Origin: Branchiostoma floridae
Taxonomy: Eukaryota > Chordata > Leptocardii > Amphioxiformes > Branchiostomatidae
Assembly (NCBI RefSeq): GCF_000003815.2
Contig: NW_023365848.1
Coordinates: 1-26,549, forward strand
DNA: 26,549 nt
Direction of reading: 5' to 3'
Of the stretch, positions 1-12,500 are shown piece after piece. The notes under the pieces were generated by a model that searched no databases, was not told the origin of the DNA, and saw only the letters and a program-made list of their open reading frames with translations. A program made the position numbers and the translations under genes. Within the stretch, counting starts at the first letter, position 1, and every line of letters starts with the position of its first letter.

Positions 1-279
1 TAACATAGTCAATACCAGTGACATCATCATTTCATGATCGGTGAAACGAAAATGTATACTCCAGTCAGTGTCATCTAGTTCAGTTTTTTTTATCAGGATG
101 TGTAATAGCTATGGTAAAACGTAATTAAACTGAGGATCAAACACGAAACATTGAATTATATTGCTCAGGTAGTATTCTTATATGGTATTTTGACCATATG
201 CATTTAACCGTATGCGTAGTGATATCGTTCGGCACTATTACCAGAATCACCATATTTGTTATGTTGTCTTTTTGTTCAG
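1..279. other. Upstream intron or 5' region
   Basis: AT-rich sequence ending in a pyrimidine-rich acceptor (TTTTTGTTCAG) before the first LDLa exon. An ATG at 198 is in frame with that exon and would encode a hydrophobic leader of about 27 residues, so this could instead be a first coding exon read through; see findings. Confidence 0.5.
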
Positions 280-390
280 ATTGTAAAGATACATTTCAAT
301 GTGGGGACGGGCAATGCCGACCACAGCCATGGAAGTGCGATGGACGCCGAGATTGTCAAGATGGAAGCGACGAAGATTCAGAAAACTGCG
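280..390 (+). CDS. Exon 1: LDL-receptor class A domain 1
   Basis: Phase 1-1 exon, 37 codons. Encodes a full LDLa module with six cysteines and the calcium-binding signature [13 protein letters not shown] near its end. Acceptor TTGTTCAG, donor G/GTAATA. LDLa modules bind ligand or act as calcium-stabilised spacers; in corin and enteropeptidase they sit beside the protease, as here. Confidence 0.88.
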
Positions 391-3300
391 GTAATAATTT
401 CATTTTGTTAAGTTTGGAAGTTTTCTTACAGTTATTGTGAAACATTGATTCGGGATAGTATCCCTTAAATAATCAAAATGAAAGGTCCATTCGTTGTAGT
501 TACTTTAATTACTTTTGGTGAGGTCTTAATTACAATTTTAATCATTGATCACTTCTAACCACATTGAATGAGGTAAAGAACTTTACTAAAGATCTAGAAA
601 AGTAACAGTAACTTTATTTACCTTATGTGCTCCTTAATGAATAAAATGGCAGTTAAAAATGTAAATCGATTTTAATAAAATAAACCAATATCATGATAAC
701 AGTAATGAAGCATACCATCATGTTTGTCAAATAGTAGTATTTCTATTGGAAAATGATACGTCCTTTCATAATTTGATATCATATAGCTATATACCCTGAC
801 ATCTCGGCAATGAGGCGTTGTGATTAACTCAGTATACTATCGTTACACTATGTCGTATATGTTTCATTCCAGATGCCTCCTGCAAGGATTACCATTTCAC
901 GTGTAATGACAACAAGTGCATTCCATTGGGTCTGAAATGTGACGGTACTGAGGACTGTGATGATGGTTCTGATGAGCTCGGCTGTGAATACCGTGAGTGT
1001 GTTTGTTCGATAGTCATACAAATTGTACCATGATAGTTTGAAGGTTCAGGTAAACTAATGGGCCTTGGATTTAACTTTGTATTCTCGAGGAACCACCACA
1101 GAAGTACAAAACAATCTACTACACAGACTAAATATTGTTATGTTTGAGACACTGGCAAACTCATGAAACATTTCAAACACCGTGTAATTGATTGACATTT
1201 TTATATACATTGGTACATTTACGATACCCATAATAACTTGACTGACTGTGTCCCCAAATGTTGTGGGGTCCTTGTGCTTCCATCATGTGACTACCTGAAT
1301 ACCATACCTATTTCATGTAAATGATTTCCATTCCTTAAGTCGCCGCCTGTGGTATGAGGCGAATCCAACCACAGAGGACCAGGATAACATACGGAGATGA
1401 CGCAGCTGTGGGGAAGTGGCCATGGCAGGTGCAGCTGACGCGTGCAGAAACCAACAGTTTTGTGTGTGGAGGGACTCTCGTCGGTGGACAGTTTGTCGTG
1501 ACAGCGGCTCACTGCCTGGAGCCCTTCAACTCTCAAATGTACGTGATTCACTTTTTCGGCTTGCATACAAACTCTCACACACATGTTATCAAACTCACAC
1601 GCGCATAGATACATACACATGCATACACAGAATGAAAAGAGTATTGCGGAGTTATTTGAATGTTGTACGGTTTTATAATACTGCAAATGGATAACCTAGC
1701 AAGACAATTCGTAATATGAATCTTTTGATACTAGGTTAGTGAACCGGTAGAAATTATGTAAAACATTTTTTTCCAGTTATTCCAATAATCCCTGGTGGGA
1801 AGACTACGGTGTCGTGCTGGGCGGACGGCGCAGTGCGTACTCTCCGTTTGAGGAAGGGAGAGAAGTGCCTGGTAAAGATGCTTTTATTGCAGAATAGAAC
1901 GATGTACTAGCATCTAAAAGATAAAAAAGAAACTTGTGAAAAGAGTGGATGTAACCTAAGCTACGAATTCTGTTCTTTGTACTTGTGATGCTGTCTACTT
2001 GACGACAGGCTCCACCGGAAGTATTTGTACTATACAACATTGGAATATCGTTTTGTGATGCATACAATATTACTGCACTAAAGGTAAGAAAGGAAAGTGC
2101 TAACATCACATGGATACGTGCTGATATGAAGACCAACATCACATCTTTATCTTTTGATAATTGTAGGCATCAGACATGCGGTTATTCATAAAGATTACGA
2201 CAAGGGCAGCACGAAGAACGACATTGCCGTACTTCAACTGAAATCCTACGAAGACAACGACTACATCAACAGCGCGTGCCTCCCAGAAGTGGACACCGAG
2301 TTTGGCACCAACTCCCACTGCTTCATCACGGGATGGGGGAACACTGAAAGTATGTTTAACTTACCTTTCTTCACAAAATACACACTGCAACTTTCCATCC
2401 GCAAATACCTAGCCAGCCTAGAACTTCAGTAAGGTCAACTTGAGGTACATCATTTCAATAAAGTCTTCTTCGTTACACAACCTTCGTTTATTTCTTCCGT
2501 AAACATTTCGACGACCATCTGTCGCCTTCATCAGTACAAAATAAAACAAATACTACTGGTGCGATATGAACTGTCGTCGAAATGTTTACGGAAGAATTAA
2601 AGGAAGGTTGTGTAACGAAGAAGACTTTTGGAGTGATCTACCTACCTGATGAAACTATTCACGGTTGAGGTACATCATGGTTTCCAATATTCTGACCCGC
2701 CCTTTGCGTTTAGATGGTACACTGGCAGACTTCCTGCAAGAGGCCAGGGTTGGCCTCATACCAGATAGCGCATGCCTGTCGAATGCCTCGTACGGATCAA
2801 GGTTCTATCAGGAGGAGATGATCTGTGCAGGCTACTGGGATGGCAAGGTCGACACCTGTCAAGGAGATTCAGGTAACCGATCCTGTAGCAGTAGCAATCC
2901 TCTCTCATCTGGTTAGAGAAGATACCTGGAACCAGATGAGGCGCATTCGTTCGGATAAAATAAATTTTAGTTCACATTGGCAGATGTCCATAGAAAAATG
3001 ACATCGGTTATCATGTTAAATCTGTAATGATCCACCTTTAGACTAAATAATCAACATTGTTTACTGATAAGTTGTATGTATTGCTCACCGATTCCCCTCC
3101 AGGTGGCCCATTAGTTTGTGCGCGGGAGGATAACCGATGGTATCTGACCGGAGTTACGAGTTGGGGTGACGGTTGTGGAATTGCCAGGAAACCGGGAATA
3201 TCCGCCAGGGTCACCAACTACATTGACTGGATAAAGAGCATCATGAACAACACCTACGGTACGATTTTGGATCGGATGAATGGCAAAACTAGAGTTTAAG

Positions 3301-6300
3301 GGAGAAAAATATGCAATGGGTTAACATTTTACCAGGCGGAATTCTATTGTCAATGTGAAGTCCTGCAATATTGATGACTGCCATTGTCACCTGTGGTAGC
3401 CGTATTACATCAAACTGATACATGTCGTTTATATCTAAGTACACGTCATGTCTTAATATGTTAGCGTTGTATTCAGTAGTTGCCTTGACTTATTTTTTTA
3501 TATATTTATTAGCATTCTCCATATACAATGGCAATGGAGGGTATGGCGGAACAGGTCAGGTGTCAAAGGACACCTTTTCAAAGCCGCCATACACACGTTC
3601 GCACATGTCATGATCACGGCGGGGTTATACTACCGCCCCTTACCGACAAACCTCTTTCGCTGGCAAATTACAAGACGGGGATGCGCCAGGTCTCCCGTCC
3701 GGGTGAATGATCTAAATCACTGTGTGGCTTGATTGACTTTGACTGTTATTTGTTTTTGTGTTTCATTGAGCAGAAGACTAATTTAAACTGATGTACTTTT
3801 TGTCTGATGCTTATTAAGGGAATGTGAATAAAATAAAAAGCGCTTTGTTTGACAGCCTGTAGCTGGGATGGGAGTTACACGTGTGAGGACACTGGGGCCT
3901 GCATCCCTGGTAGTCTCCGATGCGATGGCAAGATAGACTGTGAGAACGGCGATGACGAGCAGGATTGTCAAGGTTGGTTCATACACTTATGAAGGTTAGA
4001 TCAAATACGGTTGGTTCGTGGGGCTTGTTTTACATCAAAATAACCATCAGAAGAATTAGAAATGGGTTATAGTGCTGTGTATTGATACAGCATCAGAGTA
4101 AGGTTTTCAGATGTGACGAATAAATCTTAAAATGCTAACATAAGACACTTTTATTTGTTTGTTTCTTGGGAATTAATGCAATTGATTTTTATGTTTTACA
4201 TCGTTTTCAGATTCCGGTCCATCGTCCCGTAAGTACAACCGACTTTTCCAACTATTTTGTGCTACTTGTATTTCCACTTTTTACGGCAGGATAAGAGAAG
4301 ACTATACCGAAAAAATGTTATATTTTTTGATACTCATTTGCACTATATCTTGCCACAGCAATAGATGATAAGGTGCTTCATTTATTATGAGAACATGTAC
4401 AGCAGGTAAACGTTTTGTCGTATTAATATACCATAAGTAAGACCCTTGGTGAGGTAATGCAGATCCCAGTACTCTACACGCAATACGACCAAGAACGTAA
4501 TCAGCTGTAATCGTCTAGATGTACATACTTTTTATCATTGATTGAATTAATTTCCTTATTTACTTAAGTGGAAATACGACTTGTTGGAGGGGCAACGGAA
4601 TATGAGGGTCGCGTAGAGATCCAAAGCAGCAACGGTACCGGACAATGGGGAACAATCTGCGACGACGACTTCGACTTTAATGCCGCAAGAGTTGTCTGCA
4701 GACAACTTGGATATGGCTTTCCACTACAATACACGAGTTCAGACGTGTTTGGGCAGGGTAGCGGTTCTATCTGGTTAGACGATGTGCAGTGTGAGGGAGA
4801 CGAGGAGACATTACTGGACTGTCGTTCCAACGACTGGGGCGAGCATGACTGTAGCCACTACGAAGATGTAGGGGTCATCTGTTCAAGTAAGCGAAACCGG
4901 AAATCTTTTACAGAAGATACTATCCTTTCAGTTATTATGTCCATGGAGTTTAAAACACATTAGTGTCAGTACAAACGGTTACACTAACATTATCTGTCAA
5001 CTCCAATAAATCATAGATGCTTTCTACATATCTGCTGCTTATGTGTGATGTCTGCTATATCATATTCTATATCGATAACGGCAAGTTCATCATTTCCTCA
5101 TTCATTTTGACATTGTTTGATAAATAAATGAGTTCGCCTTGTAACAACTAGTCTTATTTTTTTCAGATACAACAGGCAACGTGTCTTGTAAGTGTTGTAA
5201 TTGTACTTTTGTTATAAGCGTCACATAAAGCATAATATTATATCAATAAAAGTGAACATAAAAGGTATTCAAATCAAGGATACCAGTTGCCGCACGAAGG
5301 TTTGATGTTGTATCATATATTGAGACCCTATGAAATTCAAGTTCTACATAAACTTTTTTTACAGCTAATAGTATTTTTTCTTCTAACAGTGACGTATTTT
5401 TAAAGATAAACACAGGTACCTCAAATTTTTTTTCATATATCTATTGGTTTGTCACAGTGGAAGTACGGCTTGTTGGAGGATCCAGCGCGAACGAGGGCCG
5501 TGTAGAGATCCGGTTAGGTAACGGAGAATGGGGAACAGTCTGTGATGACAGCTTTGATATCAATGCCGCTAACGTCGTCTGCAGACAACTTGGATATGGC
5601 AATGCTGCTTCGTACGAAAGCTGGGCTTATTTCGGACAGGGTAACGGTTCTATTTGGCTAGACGATGTTGAGTGCGACGGAGATGAGGAGACTCTACTGG
5701 ACTGTTCATCAGGTGGATGGAGTCAGCACAACTGTGGCCACTCTGAAGACGTCGGAGTCGTCTGCTTGGGTAACGGAGTATTTCTCGACACATACATCTT
5801 AAAAATTTATCAAACATTTTAGACTGATTTTGACCAGTTTACTGGATTGTGGATGGAACATCTGTAGAAAAGACTCACTCTCTGTTTGTTCAGGTATGGA
5901 ACAATCCTAGCATCTAATAAGAAAACTGAGCCACTCATCTAGTACTTAAATATAATATATATTATATTCTCAGATTTGATGACAGTACTGTAGTTTACTC
6001 TCGTGGCAATCAAGAAATTAGTGTATCGAAGGGCAGATTGTTCAGTAAAAATCTTTATTTTGTGCATCTATATTTTAAAAACCCGTACCTGAGGGCTAAT
6101 TGCAAGGGTAGATGTTCATTGAAATTTACCCGAAATTCCAGGCAAGGTTTTGAAGGAAATCATCGTGTATTATCAGGGGTGGTTAAATGTTGCATTTGAA
6201 TACAAAGCTGACAAATGTTTTCAGAATCCTGTGAAGAAAGAAAGTAACGTTATTTTCATCTGCTTGATTGTTAGATTGCTCCCAACCCGGAGTGATTCCG

Positions 6301-6469
6301 TGTGGCAACGGAAGGTGTTTCCTGGAGAGTCAAAGATGTGACAGGGTGGACAACTGTGGGGACAAGACAGACGAGAGAGGCTGTTTCAGTAGTAGGTTTC
6401 TCCTTTTCTGCACTCGTTTATCTAAGAACAAATAATTCTGTACATTGCCAAATAGAATATCGTGCTTCT

Positions 6470-6527
<58 letters not shown>

Positions 6528-9500
6528 GTGTGTGAATGGGATGTTTAGTATTGATGGCACGTTGAATATATGACATGGTAACCAGATATTTACATTAAGT
6601 AAAAACTAAATTCAATGATTTTGTCATCTTTAACAGAAAAACATGTGTTTTATTCTCAGGGGTTGTCTCTGCCGACTTGACCTTACCTGGTGAAGTTTTC
6701 AGTGAGGACCTTAACGACAGGAATAGCCCGCGGTACCGGATGCTGGCAGGGACGTTGGAGAGTGAGGTAACACTAGTACATGTTTATGCATTCACTCTGT
6801 TACGCCATAGTAAGACTGGAAACTCTAATGCCTTTTCATGTACATACATATTTGTAATGTCTGCTATTTACCCATGTCTGTATCGTTTGTCTACAGGTAT
6901 CCAAGGCCTTTGAAGACATCTCCACCTTTCGACAGGCAACTGTGAAGAGTTTTCGGTAAATGAATCAATATCTTCTTGATGGCTACTGTGCCTGTTGTAT
7001 TCGATCGGCAATTTCAAATCACTTCCATGTTTAAGAAACAGAAATAGTAAAACAGTACCTTGCCAGTAATGGTGCTCTGGCAACGTTGTATACCAATGAT
7101 ACCGGTACCGGTATCATTGCATTTCATTCTCATGCCGTATCATTAAGAAATACCTCCAACACCAGTACACCAAAGTGTGTCAGTGTTTCTCCTCCTTCGG
7201 GAAAGATAACTTGTGTAGAATTGACGTTAGTAACTGACACTACTCTTTAATGATTAAGTAATTTTACAACTAAAGCAGGCATGTCCTTTATAGTTTGAGG
7301 TACGTCGGTTTGTATATCAGTGCTAAATCCATGTTTTCCGATTACTCTTAGCGCCGGCAGTGTGATTGCTGGTATGGACATGGAGTTTGAGAACAACGGG
7401 CAAGCTCCAGACCCGGAGACTGCGGTAGGGTCCCTCCAGCAGCACATAGAAGATAATGGAGGACGTCTTGGAAACCTGAGTGTGAGCCAAGTGGACGTCG
7501 TTGCATCCAGAGGTAAAGAGAACTGCTGAGCAAAATCCATATCATTTAACACGCCTTAAAGAATCTGTTCTTTAGGGTGTGTCATAAAATGCAGTTTATT
7601 GTTATTATTTCAACACATCGAATGGTTTGCGTCATAGTTTACAGCGATAAACCGTTGAGTTTGTACCTTTCTAGAAATACAGAATGCGACTTTTTGAACG
7701 TTGCCAAAACATGCCCTACTCCGACACATGTACATCATTCCCAACCTGGTCAGGGTGGCAGGGTCCGAGCGATGCCTTTCGGAATGCAACACAACAACAG
7801 TCACTGTGATAATCGAAGCCCTTGACCAGGTTGCTGACTGCCACGAAGACCTGCAACGTTTCTGTTTGATATGGAAAATGCTGAATTATGGACTGTGACA
7901 CCTTCAAAACTGCTATATCTAGCCATATGAAACGGATCTTTGGTATTAGAAAATTATGTAATTCTTTTGTTGTTGTTGCAGATTCGTGTGAGCCAGTGCC
8001 AAGCGCATTCGAATTCTGCAGTCCCTTCATCGATTATAACGTCATTCGGTTCCCCAACCCGTTCAACCATACCTCTCAGCTGGACATCGCAACGTCAGCC
8101 GAGTTTCGAGACTTCTCAGCCTTGGTAGCAAACATATCTATTTGCTACCCGAACATTAACCAGGTTTACTGCCCAACGTTCTTGCCCAAATGTGAGAGTG
8201 GTTCTCAGGTAAGCATCTCCTTATGACTCTTTCGTATTTTCATCGTCTGATTTTATGACCTCTTCTTTGCTTTCCGTCATTTGCGACATGCAAGGAAAGG
8301 ATGTTACCTGCCCTGATATTGTACATTGCCTCTTAACAGAGTTGTATGGCCTTCTGACAGGTGTTCCTGTGTAGTAGTGTCTGTGAGGAGGTTAATGCAG
8401 CATGCGCACCACGAGGACTGTCTCTGCCGTTCTCCTGTGACGTTTTTCCTGCTGACGGAACCCAAGAGTGCATGACCATAGGTATGGTATGAAATTTTAG
8501 TAGTATTTAAGTTCAAGGCGTGATGTTTAGAATGTGCCCTAGAGCGTAACAACCAAGAAGCACTTTTGTGCATGATAGTCAAGAAAGAAAATATGGTCCA
8601 GGAGGCTATCATTACCTCCACGAAATGTCATGGAATGGAGGTTATATTTTCTGTTATGTGTCTCTGTCTGTGTAGATGATTACTCAAGAACGGCTGGATG
8701 GATTGGTTTCATACTTGTTGTGTTGGTGGGGTGTGATGAAAGCTCGAATCGATGAGATTTTGGGAGCCGTATCTGTCGTTAAAATTGATGTAATAATATC
8801 AAAAATCACCCCTATATTTGAGATATATTGGTACAGGCATGAGGTCCCCGAACTCTAGTTAAAATTATTTTCTAAATGCCTTTTTGTTATCAATTGAAAA
8901 TTGAAAGTATTGCTACATGTCGCCTGTAGTGGAATTGTTATATGTTATTTTTTTGCTGAAAATATATATAGTTTCTGGACCACCATTCAAAAAGTAACCA
9001 TTTTACATCTGTTCCAATTTTGAGCTGCAGATAATAGAACTATTTTCAGAGTCAACTAGCTGAATGCAAAATGATAATCATGTACCCGACATACATCTAA
9101 TACTAACACGATGACGCTTTTGTATGAAGCATGGACAATTTGTAAATCCAAAAAAATTATGTTCCAGCTTCGTCGCCATGTGAGCCATTTCCAACCAGCT
9201 GGGAAATCTGCAGTTCTTTCATCGATTACAACTACACTGGATTCCCCAACATGTTCAACCATGCCTCTCAGCAGGACATGGTGATGTCGGCTGAGTTTCA
9301 AGGCTTAAACGCCATTTTGGCAAACATCTCCATGTGTTATCCGAACATTTACCAGGTGTACTGCCCTATGTTCCTGCCCAAATGTGAAAACGGTTCTCAG
9401 GTGAGCGTCTCCTCTTGGCCCTTTCGTGTGTTTGTTTTCTGATTTTTGAAACCACGTTGTCGTTTATCGTCATCTCAAGTCTGCCGGAAGTGTTTGCAAC

Positions 9501-12500
9501 AAAATGCATCTATTGATCAATGGCAGTAAGTATTCAATGAAAATGTACATTTGTAAGAAATCTACATCCCTCTCATGTGATTGGATATAGAATTCTAGAA
9601 ATCGCATTCGGTGATTAATGGCTCTAGGTAATCAAATTAAATTATTTTCAAAACGTTAGAAGAAATGCGGCAGCCGGTTCGAAACCTGAGACCACTACAC
9701 CCAATTATCATAATCAACTGCATGATTTCACAATTATTTTTCACAAAATAACGTTTATCGCGATCCGGTTCCAAAACCTATAAATCCGTTGAATAATACA
9801 TATTATGATTTAATGAAATCTAAAAAAATGCAGTATCTTGGTGTCATTTGTATCAAAAGCGCTATTATATTAAGAAGTCCCTTAAGCAGGTTCTATGGCC
9901 CTTTGACAGGTGTTCCTGTGTAGAAGTGTCTGTGAAGAGGTAAATGCAGCATGCGGCCCACGAGGACTGTCTCTACCGTTCTCCTGTGACGTTTTTCCTG
10001 CTGACGGAACCCAGGAGTGTCTTACCATAGGTGGGGTGGACTTTTATCATATTTACAAGCTGGGGTGACGGAATGTAATGCTGTTGTACATGGAAAAGCT
10101 GCTACCAGCACTCAGATCACTAGGTTTTCCGCGTACCTCAATAACCACAGCACACCAAAATCCATATATAATCCATGAAATGATTTTGAGTTCTGATACG
10201 AACGCCCTTGAAGACAGAAACATAACAGTATATCTATTCGGACCCGGGGCAAATAAAAGAGAAATAAAAAAACATCATTATGATCATTATCGTCATTGAC
10301 CGTATTTGTAACATAGATATTGGTATCATTGAACTACTACGTAATACTATGTTTGTTTTATGCTCAAATGGATACATTTTTGGCCTGACATTAGATAATT
10401 AGTACCTTTCGAAATAGAGGTTGAGCTGTACGGTAGTTAACGTCCCTTTTGATCACTATTCCCACAGGTGCACAGACGTGTCAGCCTGTGACTTACGACC
10501 GTTGTAGAAACATGCCCTACTCGGAAACAGCTTTGCCTCCTGGAGTGCCGATGGAAGCTGTTGTTGCGGTTGCAGACGGGTTCTTCGCAACAGCGGACAG
10601 GATTGCGGGATGCCATCCGGACTTAGACGCGTTTGCGTGCTCATTCTCATTCCCGCCGTGCGCGTCTACCGGAATTAGGTGAGCTGCTGATAAGGATAGA
10701 AAAATCGTGACGAACTGGTTTGAAACGGGTTCATTCGTGCATTTGGCGCTAGCTGTTGGTAACTTATGATGGCAAAACGGTTGCTACGGCAGTAAAATAT
10801 GATGTTGATGTTTCCTAAACTGCCATCGAATATCGCGAGAAATATATTTCTGATTTATCAGTACTGTGCCAACAATTTAGCATTGTGCATTGAAATGTCC
10901 GAAACTATAACAGACTAAGTTTGATAGCTATATAGATTTGTAAGGACCTTTAAAGAAAATCTGAATCTCCCTTACGTCATTTTCTTATGCCTTACAAAAT
11001 ATCAATCGGTACATTTCTGCACTGTATCCAGTAGTTAATTGAACTTCGACCAAAGATATTGCATACTGCTTCTTGTTGCTCAGATATCCCTGTGCATCCT
11101 TCTGCAATGAGATAATTGATGCCTGTACGGACGAGGCCAACGCAACCGGGATTGACTGGGACCCTAATCTCTGTGCCATGCTTCCACCTGGCAGCTACAC
11201 AGAGGACTGCTTTGCACCCCGTGGTAAGCAAAGCATTTGCATTCCTTTACCGTTCTTTTCTAAAGTTTAGATAGACTTTTAAGTTAATGCTACTACATGT
11301 ACAATGGGGAGAATCTACAATCGCGAGGAATTATACTCGCGAATGATTGAATAATTACTATCATGTTTCTAAGCTAAGTTGGCTGTATCATATTAATATT
11401 ATTACGACATTAGACACACATGAACATTTACAAATTCAGCATTAGAATCAAGGAATTGTAACATTGCGAACAAAACTGCATCTTTGATTGAAAAAAAAAC
11501 GAGAATTACCTTTTGTCTCTATAGTAGTTAATCTGTTGTCATGTCATTATTTATTACCTTTATACTTATCTATATTCTATGGTTCTCCAGGTCATAACGT
11601 TGCTACAAACCAAAAACTCTCAAATGCTTTGCATTCATTTTTATTATCAACAAACCGATTCACAGCACCTTCCATCTGCTCTTCCTAGCCTCTTGTAGCC
11701 TATCAAGCCTAAATCAATGCTGTTTTTGTAGATTCTAAAGACATGTATAGCCTAGTGTAGCCTAGTAGCCCATATTTGCTTCTCATTACTTAGATTTCGA
11801 CCTCTGACCTCCCATAGACTGTTATTCACGTCCAAGCTTCCGTAGTATTTTATTTCGCATCTCTCTAATACCATTATGTATATACCGTTTTATGTAAAAT
11901 TGTGTTGTGCCGTTGTAATTTTGTGTTATTTGTAGATCTATGCAATCAGCTGTGCTGCCTATAGGTCTGTCTAATGTTCCGTTGCATTTTGAATAAATAA
12001 AATACATTCTATACCAAGTACTAGAGTCACAGTTACAAAAGAATCCTTAATTCTACCACGGCTGATATGTTTGCATTTTCAGAAACGTCAGAATGTGAAG
12101 CAGTACCTTACGACCGTTGCCAAAAGATGCCCTACTCCAACACGTCATTCCCGAACTGGTTAGGGTGGCGAGGACCAACAGATGCCGTCGGAAACGCAAC
12201 AGAGATATTTGGAGCCCTCGATCAGATTTCCGATTGCCACAAGGACTTGGAGTTCTTTTTGTGCTCGCTGTACTTCCCGTCATGCACATCGACAGGAATC
12301 AAGTAAGCCATGTTTAGTCTAGCAGAACAAGACGTCAGTTTATAACACAGTGTGAACAATAATCGGTTCTAATAGAAGTGCCAATTCTAAGCAATTGAAG
12401 AATTGGCCACGTTGCAAATCTTTGATATTTAGGTTCTTATTTTTGCTGCACGTAAAATTCCATAATCAATTTAATCAGAGATGATTATTCTATTTATTTT

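Noticed and set aside
1291-1686. 131-codon minus-strand frame over exon 3
   Set aside because: Antisense shadow of the protease exon; the sense strand has catalytic motifs and splice sites.
5892-6145. Acceptor-like sites in intron 13 as a further micro-exon
   Set aside because: No matching donor in phase 1 gives a plausible coding segment.
6302-6560. Frames with poly-Ile-Tyr on both strands
   Set aside because: Created by the (AT)n microsatellite.
9676-9686. Pol III box B (GGTTCGAAACC), possible tRNA or SINE
   Set aside because: No box A at suitable spacing and no cloverleaf could be drawn; an 11-base match alone is weak.
10078-10299. 73-codon frame in intron 21
   Set aside because: No domain, no splice signals, low-complexity Lys/His end.
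12117-12317. Alternative frames over Fz4 and Fz7 first exons (also 17357-17611)
   Set aside because: Overlap the true Fz frame, lack the cysteine pattern and are open only because the exons are GC-rich and short.
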